NCBI GenBank assembly: GCA_032622095.1
Contig: CP136063.1
Location: 86,343,980 to 86,407,979 of the forward strand
Source: Siphonodentalium dalli
Taxonomy: Eukaryota; Mollusca; Scaphopoda; Gadilida; Siphonodentaliidae
Direction of reading: 5' to 3'
Length of the DNA stretch: 64,000 nt
Below are positions 11,491 through 22,744 of this stretch, in pieces. Position 1 is the stretch's first letter. Every line of letters starts with the position of its first letter. Position numbers and translations under genes: made by a program. The notes under the pieces are model-generated. The model was not told where the DNA came from, searched no databases, and saw only the letters and a program-made list of their open reading frames with translations.

Positions 11491-11949
11491 GTGACCCGCC
11501 ATATCAAATGCAGTCGTAAGTCGGGATTTTTTTTACCCTGTGCCAATGCATTCTCTTATATATGCGAGTCGACCATAGGTCGCCTCGCATATATAAGAGA
11601 ATGCATTGGCCTAACAATTTTTTACAATATTAATAATTTTTTCTTGTATACTTTAACAATTTTATAATTTCACCCATACAGAGCCCCAGACAAACATGAG
11701 CAGACGACACTCTTCTATATGCTTCTATATATGTGTGGGGCTCCCTGCAGGGTAACGGATGTTTTTTTATTTTATGTCCTAAAAATTGTAAGAAACATTT
11801 ATTTAAAAAAAATGATAAAACATTGTTAGGCCAATGCATTCTCGTATATATGCGAGGCGACCTATGGTCGACTCGCATATATAAGAGAATGCATTGGCAC
11901 AGGGTACAAAAAATCCCGACTTACGACTGGATTTGATATGGCGGGTCAC
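11491..11949. mobile_element. MITE family Q, copy 1 (4-bp target ATTT)
   Basis: A 459-bp element with inverted ends GTGACCCGCCATATCAAAT and direct 4-bp flanks ATTT (11487-11490 and 11950-11953). Each half carries a strong palindrome of about 80 bp built on CCAATGCATTCTCTTATATA / TATATAAGAGAATGCATTGG. No transposase is encoded. A 4-bp duplication that is not TTAA points to a Chapaev- or Sola1-like source, but the superfamily is inferred from length alone. Confidence 0.9.
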
Positions 11950-12114
11950 ATTTGGTATTCAATCTAACACGTACCACGCGATGTCAAGATCATACTTCAA
12001 AACGAGTATCCCGTTTTAGTCGGAAGGTGGATAACCGGATCCAACTAGCCACTGTTAAATATACTTCCTTTTGGAATGATGGTATTGACTATCGGATGAA
12101 TTAATCCTGCATAC

Positions 12115-12420
12115 CCAGGGGGGGGGGGAAACAAATTTTTTTCCGGGCACGTATGCCGGGGTGGGTGGGTGGTCGATGGGACCAACAAAAAAAATTCCGC
12201 AACTCAGAATGCAAGTTTTTGTTACTGTTTTGGCAATGAGTTTGGCTTAAAACACCTTAGAATAAGAGAAATTATGTAATTCTAACTGCTAAACTGACTG
12301 CAGGCAGTTGTATTTTGTTGCAAATTTTGAAATCCAAGATGGCCGCTGACAGCCATGTTTTTTTTTGGCCGAATGACCCCAAAATGACTCGTTCCCATAT
12401 ATACATGACCACTAAAAAAA
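12115..12420. repeat. Dispersed repeat shared with 30590-30790
   Basis: Contains GGGTGGGTGGTCGATGGGAC, then TTTTGAAATCCAAGATGGCC and CCGAATGACCCCAAAATGAC. The same phrases in the same order occur at 30590-30790. A run of G at about 12120 begins the block. Confidence 0.75.
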
Positions 12421-12824
12421 TCACCCCAATCACGTCGCGTCAGAATAGGGAGGTGACCATAATTATTCCGCGCTCCGCGTGTATAATGTGCTGCTGTTTC
12501 TGAATTACAGTGGGCGCATGGGCGTTTTATTTATAGAATGGGAATTTTTGGACGGATTAAAAGTCGAACTGCGACCCGGAGGCCGAGTCCGGTAAAAGGT
12601 GTAGTTAGGAATTTCAATTCAATTTCAATTGTTATTCGGATGCCAAGAAGTGCAAGGCGATTAATTCTATCATCAGTTGGTCATTCGTGAAACCAATATA
12701 ATATTTTATATTCTATAATTACAATCATGGGTATATAATATATTATCTTGAACGCGTTAACATTTCTGACTATGGTGTTCTTGTATATATATGGCGTATA
12801 GCCACAAACAGTGTATTAATTCAC

Positions 12825-12939
12825 CTGTGGCCGACTCCATCGCCTCCTGTAGTCGTTCGTCTATCGTCTTTTCTCTCCCATTGACAAAGTGCAAACCACA
12901 AATCACAAACAGCATAATCGCCGCCTGTAACATAACCAT
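12825..12939 (-). CDS. Exon 1 of candidate secreted protein gene (signal peptide)
   Basis: The ATG at 12939 opens a textbook signal peptide, MVMLQAAIMLFVICGLHFVNG, followed by the charged segment REKTIDERLQEAMESATG. A GTGAAT donor at 12824 ends the exon in phase 1. The next minus-strand exon (10697-10597) begins with the two bases needed to complete the codon. I chose this ATG rather than upstream in-frame sequence because the hydrophobic core starts here and a TATATATA box lies about 30 bp upstream. The family is unassigned; with exon 2 it most resembles a pro-segment. Intron length would be about 2.1 kb and contains MITE copy Q1. Confidence 0.6.
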
Positions 12940-12968
12940 TCTCTTTTCATTCTGAGTAGACCATGTCG

Positions 12969-12976
12969 TATATATA
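12969..12976 (-). promoter_or_regulatory. TATA box candidate for minus-strand secreted gene
   Basis: TATATATA on the minus strand, 30 bp upstream of the chosen ATG, in an otherwise mixed-composition stretch. Spacing leaves a very short 5' UTR, so the transcription start would lie near the ATG. Confidence 0.35.
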
Positions 12977-13019
12977 GTCCGGTTTGCAGTTGTGGTAATC
13001 CATTGCAAGATGCACACCA

Positions 13020-13980
13020 CTTCTTCTTGGTGTGTCCGTTATACCAATATGAACGAATGAAATTCATAGAAAAGCTACACCATGTGACGCTTCGTTACAA
13101 CATATGCGTTAACGAATTTATTCACGGAATACAGTATATGTCATTTCTGAACGTTTTTGCATCTCAGTAATGCAAATATCTTGATAATCTAGCAGGGATG
13201 TAGCTAAGTTCAAATAACTTGTGCGCCAATCCACTTTTTATATTAATATATTATTCACATTGAACGTATTTCAAAAACCCAAATACGCCCATATCGTGAA
13301 ACCATATCAATAAATAAAACGCCCATGCGCCCACTGTAATTCAGAAACAGCAGCACATTGATCAACAAGAAAACCATAGTCAGAAATGGTAACGCCACCA
13401 AGATTATGGTATTACATATAAATAGAAATTATAAAAAATACATAAAATATTTTGATAACAATTGCGTTTAAACAAGTAATCCTTCAAATTATTACTAACA
13501 AAGTAAACGACTGTGGGGTCACTCAACAGATTATAAAGACTTGGACATAGTATACTGTAAATACTAAAATTTAAATGAAATAATTAAAAGATCAAATTTA
13601 GCAAGTAGTAAAAGTTAATTTTCTCATTTTTGTTTTGGTTAAATAAAGCAATAATTTAAATGTAACATTTGGTTTTAAAAAAATGATTGACCGTGGCTCT
13701 TCCAATAATTGCGCGACTGACCTGGTCAATTGTTCTTAAGAAGTTGTTTTGAGAATTACTATGGAGGGAAATAGTTGTGGCTGTGGCTTCGCAAGTAATT
13801 ACCTTGGTGACGTGATGTTAACAAATCTGAACTCCAGTTAACCAAGGACGCTTCATACCAAATATAAGGTGAATTATTAATTCTTTAGAAGTTGTTTTAA
13901 GATTTACTATGGAGGGAAAGAATTGTGGTGCTGGCTTCGCAACTATTTGACCTCATTGTAACAAATATAAATATTAGTCA
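13020..13980. other. No gene seen; short internal duplication
   Basis: AT-rich. A phrase ATTACTATGGAGGGAAAT... GGCTTCGCAA occurs at about 13753-13800 and again at 13901-13945. No supported coding sequence. Confidence 0.45.
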
Positions 13981-13981
13981 C

Positions 13982-14320
13982 TCAGGCAATAGATGTATCT
14001 ATTCTGTATATTAACTTATTGGGTCTTACGTGTCTTGAGATGTCTAAATAGTTTTCGATGGACAGATCGCGCAAGGGACCCACGCCAATCTTCTCTGTTG
14101 GGATTCCAATTGTTGGCTCATTAAATAGGCACATATGCTTAAGATTCAGTCGCACGCTCCCGTAAGTCGGGTTTTGATTCCAGTTAATGAAAATATCATT
14201 GAAATAATCGGTTTCCCCCAATAAACATCCATATATTGAATATACATGTTTTGGAGCAGAATTAGGCAGTCCATATTGGACGCCATCATGGAATTTATTT
14301 TGTTTTGTTTTAATTTTCAC
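13982..14320 (-). CDS. Unrecognised 112-codon open frame
   Basis: The frame stays open for 339 nt in AT-rich DNA and has balanced, protein-like composition, including GSVRLNLKHMCLFNEP, IPTEKIGVGPLRDLSIENYL and a C-terminus NKLIYRIDTSIA. The first 15 or so codons overlap a GATGGCGTCCAATATGG phrase related to a dispersed repeat, so the true N-terminus is probably elsewhere (an upstream exon or a lost part). I cannot assign a family. It could be the last exon of a host gene, an ORF1-type retroelement fragment or chance. It lies just upstream of the MITE array at 14381. Confidence 0.25.
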   Translation of the reverse strand: MKIKTKQNKFHDGVQYGLPNSAPKHVYSIYGCLLGETDYFNDIFINWNQNPTYGSVRLNLKHMCLFNEPTIGIPTEKIGVGPLRDLSIENYLDISRHVRPNKLIYRIDTSIA

Positions 14321-14380
14321 ACATAATTATTAGTTATATGGATGGAGTTCTCATTAAACCTCACATCCTTGTATTGGTTA

Positions 14381-14855
14381 CAGTAATACCCAAAGTAATT
14401 GACCACTTAACCACATCAGAATTATTGGTAATTTTTCAGGATTTGAAATCCTGAAAATTTACCAATAATTTTTCTGTGGTCAAGTGGTCAATTACTTTGG
14501 ACATTACTGTATGAGGATTGAGTTATCATTAAACCTCAAATCCTTATATTGGTTACAGTAATGCCCAAAGTAATTGACCACTTAACCACAGCAGAATTAT
14601 GTATTTTTTCAGCATTTACAATCCTCAAATTACCCATTATTCTGCTGTGGTTAAGTGGTCAATTGCTTTGAACATTACTGTATGATGATTGAGTTATCAT
14701 TAAACCTCAAATCCTTATATTGGTTACAGTAATGCCCAAAGTAATTGACCCTTTAACCACAGCATAATTATGGGTAATTTTTCAGGATTTAGAATCATGA
14801 AAAAATACACACAATTTTGCTGTGGTTAAGTGATGAATTACTTTGGACATTACTG
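14381..14855. mobile_element. Tandem array of three family P MITEs
   Basis: Copies at 14381-14509, 14556-14680 and 14727-14855. Each is a hairpin with CAGTAAT ends and TA on each side. The spacers carry the same host flank (TTATCATTAAACCTCA...CTTATATTGGTTA), also present before the first copy. The array therefore arose by tandem duplication of MITE plus flank with a period of about 171-175 bp, not by three insertions. Confidence 0.88.
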
Positions 14856-15109
14856 TATGTAGTTAAACCTCACATCAGTGTGTTGGGGATTTGGACCTTG
14901 ACTTGGGACCTTTGGTTTTTAACGCAACAAATGCGCGTACACCTTATACACAAATTTTTTATGTAACCAGAGTTTTTCTTGGATAAGATGAGTTTGAAGC
15001 CTGCTTACATTTCAAAATGTTGTCAGTTTTGTATTGTCTGCAGCGGATCTCGACGCGTTGAAGCAAAAGTTACAAAAGATAAAATGTGTATGTGACGAGA
15101 CTATAATAC

Positions 15110-15840
15110 AAATGAAAAAATAAATTGAGGGAGGGGTGGGCGATACAGGGAACTAAGGGTTGAACCGATATAAATTTGTAGAGCAATAACGACCAATGTT
15201 GACATATTATGCATATCAACTCTACTGTTGCAACAAGGCTATAAAATAAGGGGGTGTCAGAATCTTAGTCATCTCTATATAGTGCCATAATAGTCATTTA
15301 TGGAGTTCTATAAGATGTTGGGTTGGTTATATGGACTCGGAGAAAAAAGGGGTTTGTACCGATGAAGTTGATGAACTGACATAAATTAGTGGATCGATGT
15401 TGCCATGTAATGCATCGTGATCGACTGTACTAAAGCAGCAATTATATAAAATTGGGGGGGGGGTCTGAAATTATCTCTATAGTTGGCACCAGGATTATAT
15501 AGAAAGGAATAGTAATTGATATACATATACGGCATACTATAGTAATACCATAGACATATAAGTACAAGTATCACGAGATAAAATATTACGTAACATGACT
15601 ATATACCGATGAAAGAAATAAATAAATTGGACCGGGATTAGAGGTTGGGTTGGTTATATGTGGATAATTGGATATGGAATTCATACCGATGAAACGATAC
15701 AAATTAGTGGAGCGATAAAGACACTTAGTCAGGCTACGCGGGGGGAAATAGGGGTTGATACGATAGACCGAAATAAATTTGTCGAGTGATAATGACCAAT
15801 GTTGACGTATAAAGTAACGCGACTGTACTGTCACACAATT
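15110..15840. repeat. Degenerate tandem repeats, about four units
   Basis: Variants of GGTTGGGTTGGTTATATG, ACCGATGAAA...ATACAAATTAGTGGAGCGAT and GACCAATGTTGACATAT recur near 15165, 15340, 15650 and 15760. Units are diverged and unequal. No coding signal. Confidence 0.6.
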
Positions 15841-16074
15841 ATCAGGTAGAACCGGTCAAATATGACAGGGTACAGCACGTAATTATTTCCTAGATCGAAG
15901 AAATGATTTTTTTTTTCGATGATAAAATTTAACACTCGATTTCCCATTAAAATCGATTTATGTCTATAAAACTGTCATTTTTCAAAATTTTGAGCTGAAA
16001 CTTGGTGTGTATGTGTATAATACTAGCAGGTTAGCCCGCCACTGGCGGCATTCGTCCCATGGCTTTGTTTCAGA

Positions 16075-16260
16075 AACATGACATTTTTGTAATTATTTTG
16101 TTTTTATTTATTTTTGTTTTTTATTTTTGAATATGAATTTAATGTTTTTTAAATTTAATATATTTTGTTTCTGAATTGTTTTTTTATTGTTAATTTTTTT
16201 TAATTTTAAATTGTTTTAATTAAATTGTAAATTGTTTTAATTAATTTTTTTGTTTCTGGC
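16075..16260. repeat. Low-complexity T/A-rich tract
   Basis: Almost pure T and A with repeated ATTTTTGTTTTT and TTTAATTAA phrases. Confidence 0.8.
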
Positions 16261-17107
16261 GGAAAAATTTACCCGTAGAAATCCCCCCTTCCTAGGAACG
16301 ACAGACAACGCATTCTTTGTTTCGTGAAATCTCTCTACGATAACATTGCATTGAATTTAAAACAAACGCTTCCCGTCGGGAAATCTGTCTTCGGGTCGTT
16401 GTTGTTGGCATCACGGCTCCCCGAAAACTCTCACATTCCCGAAAACGTGTATTTAGTAATATCGTTGTTGTTGATATTTACGGCTTGGTGGCTATTTTCT
16501 TATTTAGCAAGTTTGAGCTCAATCGGTTAGAGTCTATAAAGGACACACTCATATATATGACACTTCCCGTAGGTAGCAAGTTTGAGCTCAATCGGCATTC
16601 CCTGGAATTTCCCGTAGATTGGCAGATTCCAGTAGCTTTATAACGGTATATCTGGGGAGAAATCTGATGCTATATTTGTGATTATCTGGGATGATTTCGG
16701 TATATACCGTATATACTGTAATAACAGAGCGCGCCATCCGTGCTCGCAGGGAATAAATTTTGAGCGATAACGTTTGCGTTCCCGTATAACTCTGCCGATG
16801 CGAATAACGTTGAATGGGAAACAGACGCTCTTTATAGAGATGCGTCAAAAACAAACGCTCATTAAATAATCACTTGATTAACCCCCGCCGTGCCTTTGCG
16901 GTTATTTGAGATTGGAGAACGGGTGCTCTGAGGTTCTCTAAACCGCGACCACGGTCGTGTCGGTGCGATTTGACACTTACATAGGAAGTTTGAGCTCAAT
17001 CTGTAGACGCGTTTTGGATTCTATGAAGTACATACATACATATATATATACGAAGTCTCAAAATATATAGTATAGACTATAGACTACTATATTCTTAGTG
17101 TGGTCGT

Positions 17108-20100
17108 GGTACGCAAAAAAAGGGGTCAACCCAGAAGAAATTGGTATAGAAGCGATCTCGGTGTCATTCAACGCGGGAGAATCTCTGCTACAACATATCC
17201 AAAATCCGCTAAAATCCGGTTTGGGCAAAATCCAGGATCCAAGATGGCGTCCAACATGGCCGCCTTTAGTCAAAGGAGATTCTGACTGAGATTAATTCGA
17301 CATAATGAGAACAAATGTTGCCATATTAATACAAATGTATACATTTTTGCGAAGGTAAAGTATTATGCCACATATCTATAGAAAAAATGGAACCCCTCGC
17401 CCCAGATGGCTGCCAAAATGGTGGCCTAAACTCGAAAATTTGAAATTTTTGCCTAATATCTTAAAGATCAATTCCTGTTGTTTGATAATGGTTCAGACTG
17501 GCGAAATTGATTAGTCATATTCATGTTAATTCATCATCGGAGCAATGAAAGATACCATAAATAGGGTCCCAGACTCATATACACCCTCAAAAATTTGATT
17601 TTACAGAACGCGGTATAAAATTCCACAAAAATCGCCATTGGGATTCCAGTCGTATATCAACAAGAAATGGACAGAACTGTACAATGTAAGTTGGGCATAC
17701 CATTATCTATAATTACTCCAATTCAATGAAACCCAAATTGGCGCTTTGTCTTAAAATAGCTGCCAAAATGGCGGTCAAAATATGGAAAATGGCAGATATT
17801 TAGAATGGTCGTTAGACCCAGAAGAAATTGGTAAAGAAACGGTTTTGTTGTCATTCGACGCGGGAGAATCTCGTGTATAACATATCCAAAATCCGCTAAA
17901 ATCCGCTTTGGGGAAAATACAGAATTCAAGATGGCGTCCAACATGGTCGCCAATAATAATGAAAATGGCAAATATGTAGTTATTCACGAAAACCCATTCG
18001 ACAAAACGCCAATTCGGCACCAATACACATCATTGATTGAAATCAATGTTTTTTGTGGGTATGAGTAGCCAATCACGATTCAAAATGCTAAGATGGCTAC
18101 CAAAATGGCCACCGAAAATTGTCCAAATTTAAGTTCTGCTCAGAGGAAAGCCGAAACAACACTTCGGTTGTGAGCTAACGATGACAGACCTATTAAACAT
18201 GTTGCCAATAATCTACTACCACAATCAGATCAGCCCGAAATGTTCCAACTAAGCAGTATCTACTGCAGGATCCAAAACGATGTCCACTTATTACGAGGGA
18301 CTATCTGGAAATTAATTAAAAAGAAATTAAATTGCTACGAATCTGGATTATTTGAAAACACAGTGTCAACATTTCTACTTATAACGACTATTCGGAACAT
18401 CAAATATATGGGCATCGGTGGTAGTCCGGAAGCATCAGGCTATAATAGGTTTTCCAGTGCTGGCGAAAGTGAAAAGGACAGGAGGGAAAAGCGAATAATC
18501 TGGGGTTTACTTAATTGGTGGGCAAGTTGGTTATCGGAGCTGGGGAGTTTCAAAGTAAAATTATTTTCTTCAATATCAAGAGGAAAAATGAAAATTCGCA
18601 CGTACATTGTATACCCTTCACACTTTATGTGACAATTCCGTGTCATGCGATTGTGGGTATATACATGTGGATAGAAACATTCTAGTACATATATAGACGC
18701 ACCTATATCTTCTACACATTTAGTGAATTTCATCAATGATATGTAGACACAATGTGCGTCACGGCTGGATCTGACCCGTAGGCGTAAAGGTATCAACCAT
18801 TTAGCTTGATTAACTGACATTTCAAGGTTGTCATTGGATAGAAATGCCACATGAACATGGTGATTAACAACATGTTTGTCTAAGAAATGTGAACAATGAA
18901 CATGTTATTTTCCGGATGTTAGACAATCAAACTGCCACATAAGGCGTTCATCCATGCTCATCAGAGCACGAAATATGTGCAAATTAATGACACGAAAACT
19001 ATTTCATGCGGACGACGTACTCTAGACCTACATCCAACGTCATTTCCTAATAACTTTTATTGTTTGTACGGACGGTTTCGAGGTTTGAAAATCCCGCTTG
19101 TCCAAGAAAACCTCCACATACTTACGGAGTCGATGTGTAAACAATGTATGTGGATAGTTTCTTCATACATATATGTATTTGGCACACGTATTTTCTAGAA
19201 CATAAGAGATCACCATTTACCGGAGAGTTGATATCTGGGAAGAGATCAGAGTAAAACTACTTTTCTTACATGTCGAATGGGGAATCCATGGGCTACATTT
19301 AGTTCCAGCTTGAAACTTGAAAATGATGGCCGAGCCCGAATAGTTAATATTTCGTCGCATCAGTGCTATAATGTAACCCACATTTTCAACTTTCCGAGAA
19401 AATGAAGGTTGAAGTTTTTAGACAACATTTCTCCTAATGTTGACAAAGCATGACGTATTGTTGTATTTATCCCAATGAAAACTGACATTAGCTGTTCATT
19501 GAACCACATATTGTTTTCTGTTTATTCCCTCGTTTTCTTTTAAAAAGCAATAGCTTGTTTGGAGATATGACATGCCAGCGACGATTCGTTTCCGTGCTAT
19601 AATGAAGTTGTGCTAATAAATGCAGATTAAGCTAAATATGGTGGCAATCGCATGTGTCTATGAACTAAAAAGTGCCTATTCTACACTATGAAAATTCACC
19701 CATGTGCATCATCATACAGAAATGTGTGGAACAATCACAAAATTTAAATCACCAAATGATCACGTGACTAACATGGAGATACTGCCATATAGCACACATT
19801 TTAGAATTCAGAAACACAAAACAGAAGTCACGTGGACAACCTGAAGCGTCCGATTGGCTGCTGTTGGACGTACGACCTCATAGCACGAATAATTGTAAAG
19901 ATCGCTGGAGATACGACATTTGCTTCACTGGTTTGTGCGAATATTTGTCATCCAATGCAAGGACAGTTTGGCCCATCGGATTGGATTTTTTCTCACGATT
20001 CGAATGGTATCAAATACTCATTTCCCGCCAAAATGGATATACGACATTATAGCACTGATGAGTCGAGATTTTGTCAACCCGCGGGAAGCCACCAAAAGAT

Positions 20101-21402
20101 TGAAAATAAATAGTTTTGATGTATATGAGCCACATACATGTATATGAGCCAACTATCAACTGCATCCACCACTCACAACTTCCATTATGTGATAAGCTGG
20201 GCAGAGTCTACCATTTTCGTTTTGGAACCATATTAGATAAAATTTATTGTTTCTTTTGGTCTATTTGAGATGGAATGTTCACAAATAAAAGAAACGATCA
20301 ATTATTTTGTAGACAAGATCTGCTCATCCCTAAATATCAAATGTGACCAGAACCCCAAAGTCGATTTTGGTTAAATTTCATACCACATTCGTTATAACTT
20401 ATTAGTGAAGGACCAGAGTAAACTATGATCTAATCTATTAGAAATGTCATTGCAGTAATGATCAGTTGACACGATCATTGAAAGAATATACCCATTGTTT
20501 CCCAGTTCAGAGAGCAACAAGTGATAAACAGAAGTGATAGAAAATAGTATTTTTCACATCGGGTGGCCATTTTGGCAGCCATTTTTGGTACTGATTTTTA
20601 AGTTTTTACATAGAGCTAGCATAATGGCATCATAAAGAGGTATACATTCGTATTTATTTAGTCAATTTTATTCATCAACCACTACTTATAATGGATTGAA
20701 TGACACTGTGATCAATATCCGCCATTTTCCATATTTTGATCGCCATTTTGGCAGCCATTTTGAGACAAAGCGCCAATTTGGGTTTCATTGAATTGGAGTA
20801 TTTATAGATATTGGTATGCCCAACTTACATTGTACAGTTCTGTCCATTTCTTGTTGATATATGACTGTAATCACAATGGAGAGTTTTGTGGAATTTTATA
20901 CCGCGTTCTGTAAAATCGAATTTTTTAGGGTGTAGATGAGTCTGGGACCCCATTTATGGTATCTTTCATTGCTCCAATGATGAATTAACATGAATATGAC
21001 TAATCAATGTCGCCAGTCTGAATCATTATCAAACAACAGGAATTGATCTTTAAGATATTAGGCAAAAACTTCAAATGTTCGAGTTTAGGCCGTCATTTTG
21101 GCGGCCATCTGGGACGATGGGTTCCATTTTTGCCATAAACAGGTGGCACAACATTTTACCTTTGCAAAAATGTATACATTTGTATACATATGACAACATT
21201 TGTTCTCACTGTTATCGAATTAATCTCAGTCAGAGTATCTTTTGACTAACGGCAGCCATGTTGGACGCCATCTTGGATCCTGAATTTTGCCCAAAGCGGA
21301 TTTTAGCGGATTTTGGATATGTTATACACAAGATTCTCCCGCGTCGAATGACACCAAAACCGCTTCTATACCAATTTCTTCCGTGTCGAACCCTCTGACG
21401 AC
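17108..21402. repeat. Long inverted repeat, arms of about 700 bp, 2.9-kb loop
   Basis: The left arm (17108-17800) reappears inverted at 20725-21402. It includes the phrase AATCCGCTAAAATCCG, the block GGTCCCAGACTCATATACAC and the block TTGATCTTTAAGATATTAGG, in mirrored order. The left arm also has a second partial copy of its outer end at 17812-17955. The arms are dense in AAGATGGCG/CGCCATCTT motifs. The loop holds no supported gene. This is probably a large foldback-type or two-copy inverted element; its outermost ends are not defined. Confidence 0.8.
18060..20560. other. Loop of the long inverted repeat; no gene supported
   Basis: Open frames exist on both strands, but none shows family motifs, splice structure or coding-like composition over its length. 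The segment at 19840-20070 has degenerate internal repeats of the type ATTGG...ATACGACAT. Confidence 0.5.
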
Positions 21403-21748
21403 CTCACTAAAAATGACAGAGTTCAGCGCGTAATTATGTTTTAGATGGAAGAAATTTAATTTGTTTTCGATAACAAATTTACAGCGTGTACGGCCTACGG
21501 GTCATTGAGTATGCTCAATTTGTGTAAACAAACTTTTGTCAATAGCCGTTTTGGTCAAACTAAACCTTCTTCGACCGGGACAGCAGATCCGAATAGTAGC
21601 TAAGATGTATTTAGATAGAATTATCAAAAGAATATGACCGATCAGGGTACATTTTAACAGAATAGAGTGGAGAAATCTTGGTGATAATTCCAGAAAATAA
21701 AGATGTAGGAGAATCACAATTAAACTTCCCACAATGCACTTCACTAAA

Positions 21749-22193
21749 TCAGGGGTTCTCAATGGGTTACACATTATTTTCAGTCTATCAGATTATTTAT
21801 ATTTTCAACAACAAGTGACTTTAAGTTTACAATTTCAGCCTGTCCTGACTCTATCGATACGATTTAACACATTTTCAAAAACGTATTATACACCGGTGGC
21901 GTTAACTTTACAATTTAAGCATCTACGTGATTCTATCGGTACGATTGAGTAAGGTACAAACAAGAATACATCAGGGGCTCCCAATGGGTTATATATTATT
22001 TTCAGTCTATCAAATTATTTATATTTTCAACAACATATTATTACACCGGTGACTTTAAGTTAACAATTTCAGCCTGTCCTGACTCTATCGATACTATTTA
22101 TCATATTTTCATAAACATATTATACACCGGTGGCGTTAACGTTACAATTTCGGCATCTACGTGATTCTATCGGTACGATTGAGTAAGGTACAC
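21749..22193. repeat. 221-bp tandem duplication, two copies
   Basis: ATCAGGGGTTCTCAATGGGT begins the first copy and its near-identical version begins the second at 21970. Both continue with TATACACCGGTGGCGTTAAC and end CTATCGGTACGATTGAGTAA. Each copy also carries smaller repeats of TCTATCGATACGATT. Confidence 0.88.
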
Positions 22194-22744
22194 AAAATCT
22201 CCAAGAATACATTCGCCCTGTACACCACACAATATCAAACTCACAGAAGCTAGAAACACCACAGGTGGCGTAATAAGTAGAATGAAAATAATTGTGTTAT
22301 ACATTGTATTCATAGGTATGCAATCAAATTATGTTATGAATTAGATTTTCAGAAAAACATAAATTTAAAATTTAAATCATTTTATCTTCCGAAAAGAGGT
22401 ATTTGTCAATATATACATGGTAGACGCTAGTCAATTGTAGAAGTGATTTTACAGTCAGAAAGGAATGCATGCTTTAATTTTGAGAGTAATTAGTTTTAAT
22501 CAAAGTATTCAGTGAAGTTGCTATAAATAATTAGTTCAATTGAAAAATAATGTATGACACAATTATACTTATACAGTGTTCATCGCACGTTTGTGATTAG
22601 TGGTGTTAGACAGATTATTATTCATTTTCAGATGTCACATATTGTTTTATATTAATCGAGCTTCCGAATGTTTAATTCCGAAATTATTCATTCTCTTATT
22701 CAGTCGCTATTTCAACTTCGGCAGTAGTAACCAATATATTTAAA

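Larger units (their letters stand above)
12485..13396. repeat. Inverted repeat around the secreted-gene first exon
   Basis: TGCTGCTGTTTCTGAATTAC with AGTGGGCGCATGGGCGTTTT (about 12490-12532) recurs inverted at about 13312-13362. ATTTCTGACTATGGTGTTCT (about 12763) recurs inverted near 13370. The two pairs are not concentric, so this looks like rearranged element ends flanking exon 1 rather than one hairpin. Confidence 0.65.

Noticed and set aside
12115-12125. G and C runs of 10-16 bases (also near 6610, 15455, 30422, 34842, 35846, 52840, 61752) as G-quadruplex elements
   Set aside because: They are simple homopolymer runs beside repeats and may be length artefacts; nothing links them to a function here.
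18240-18850. 130-codon plus and 136-codon minus open frames
   Set aside because: They overlap each other in the loop of an inverted repeat, with no motifs or splice context.
19832-20147. Open frames of 62-93 codons in three frames
   Set aside because: All three frames are open over the same degenerate repeat, which argues against coding.
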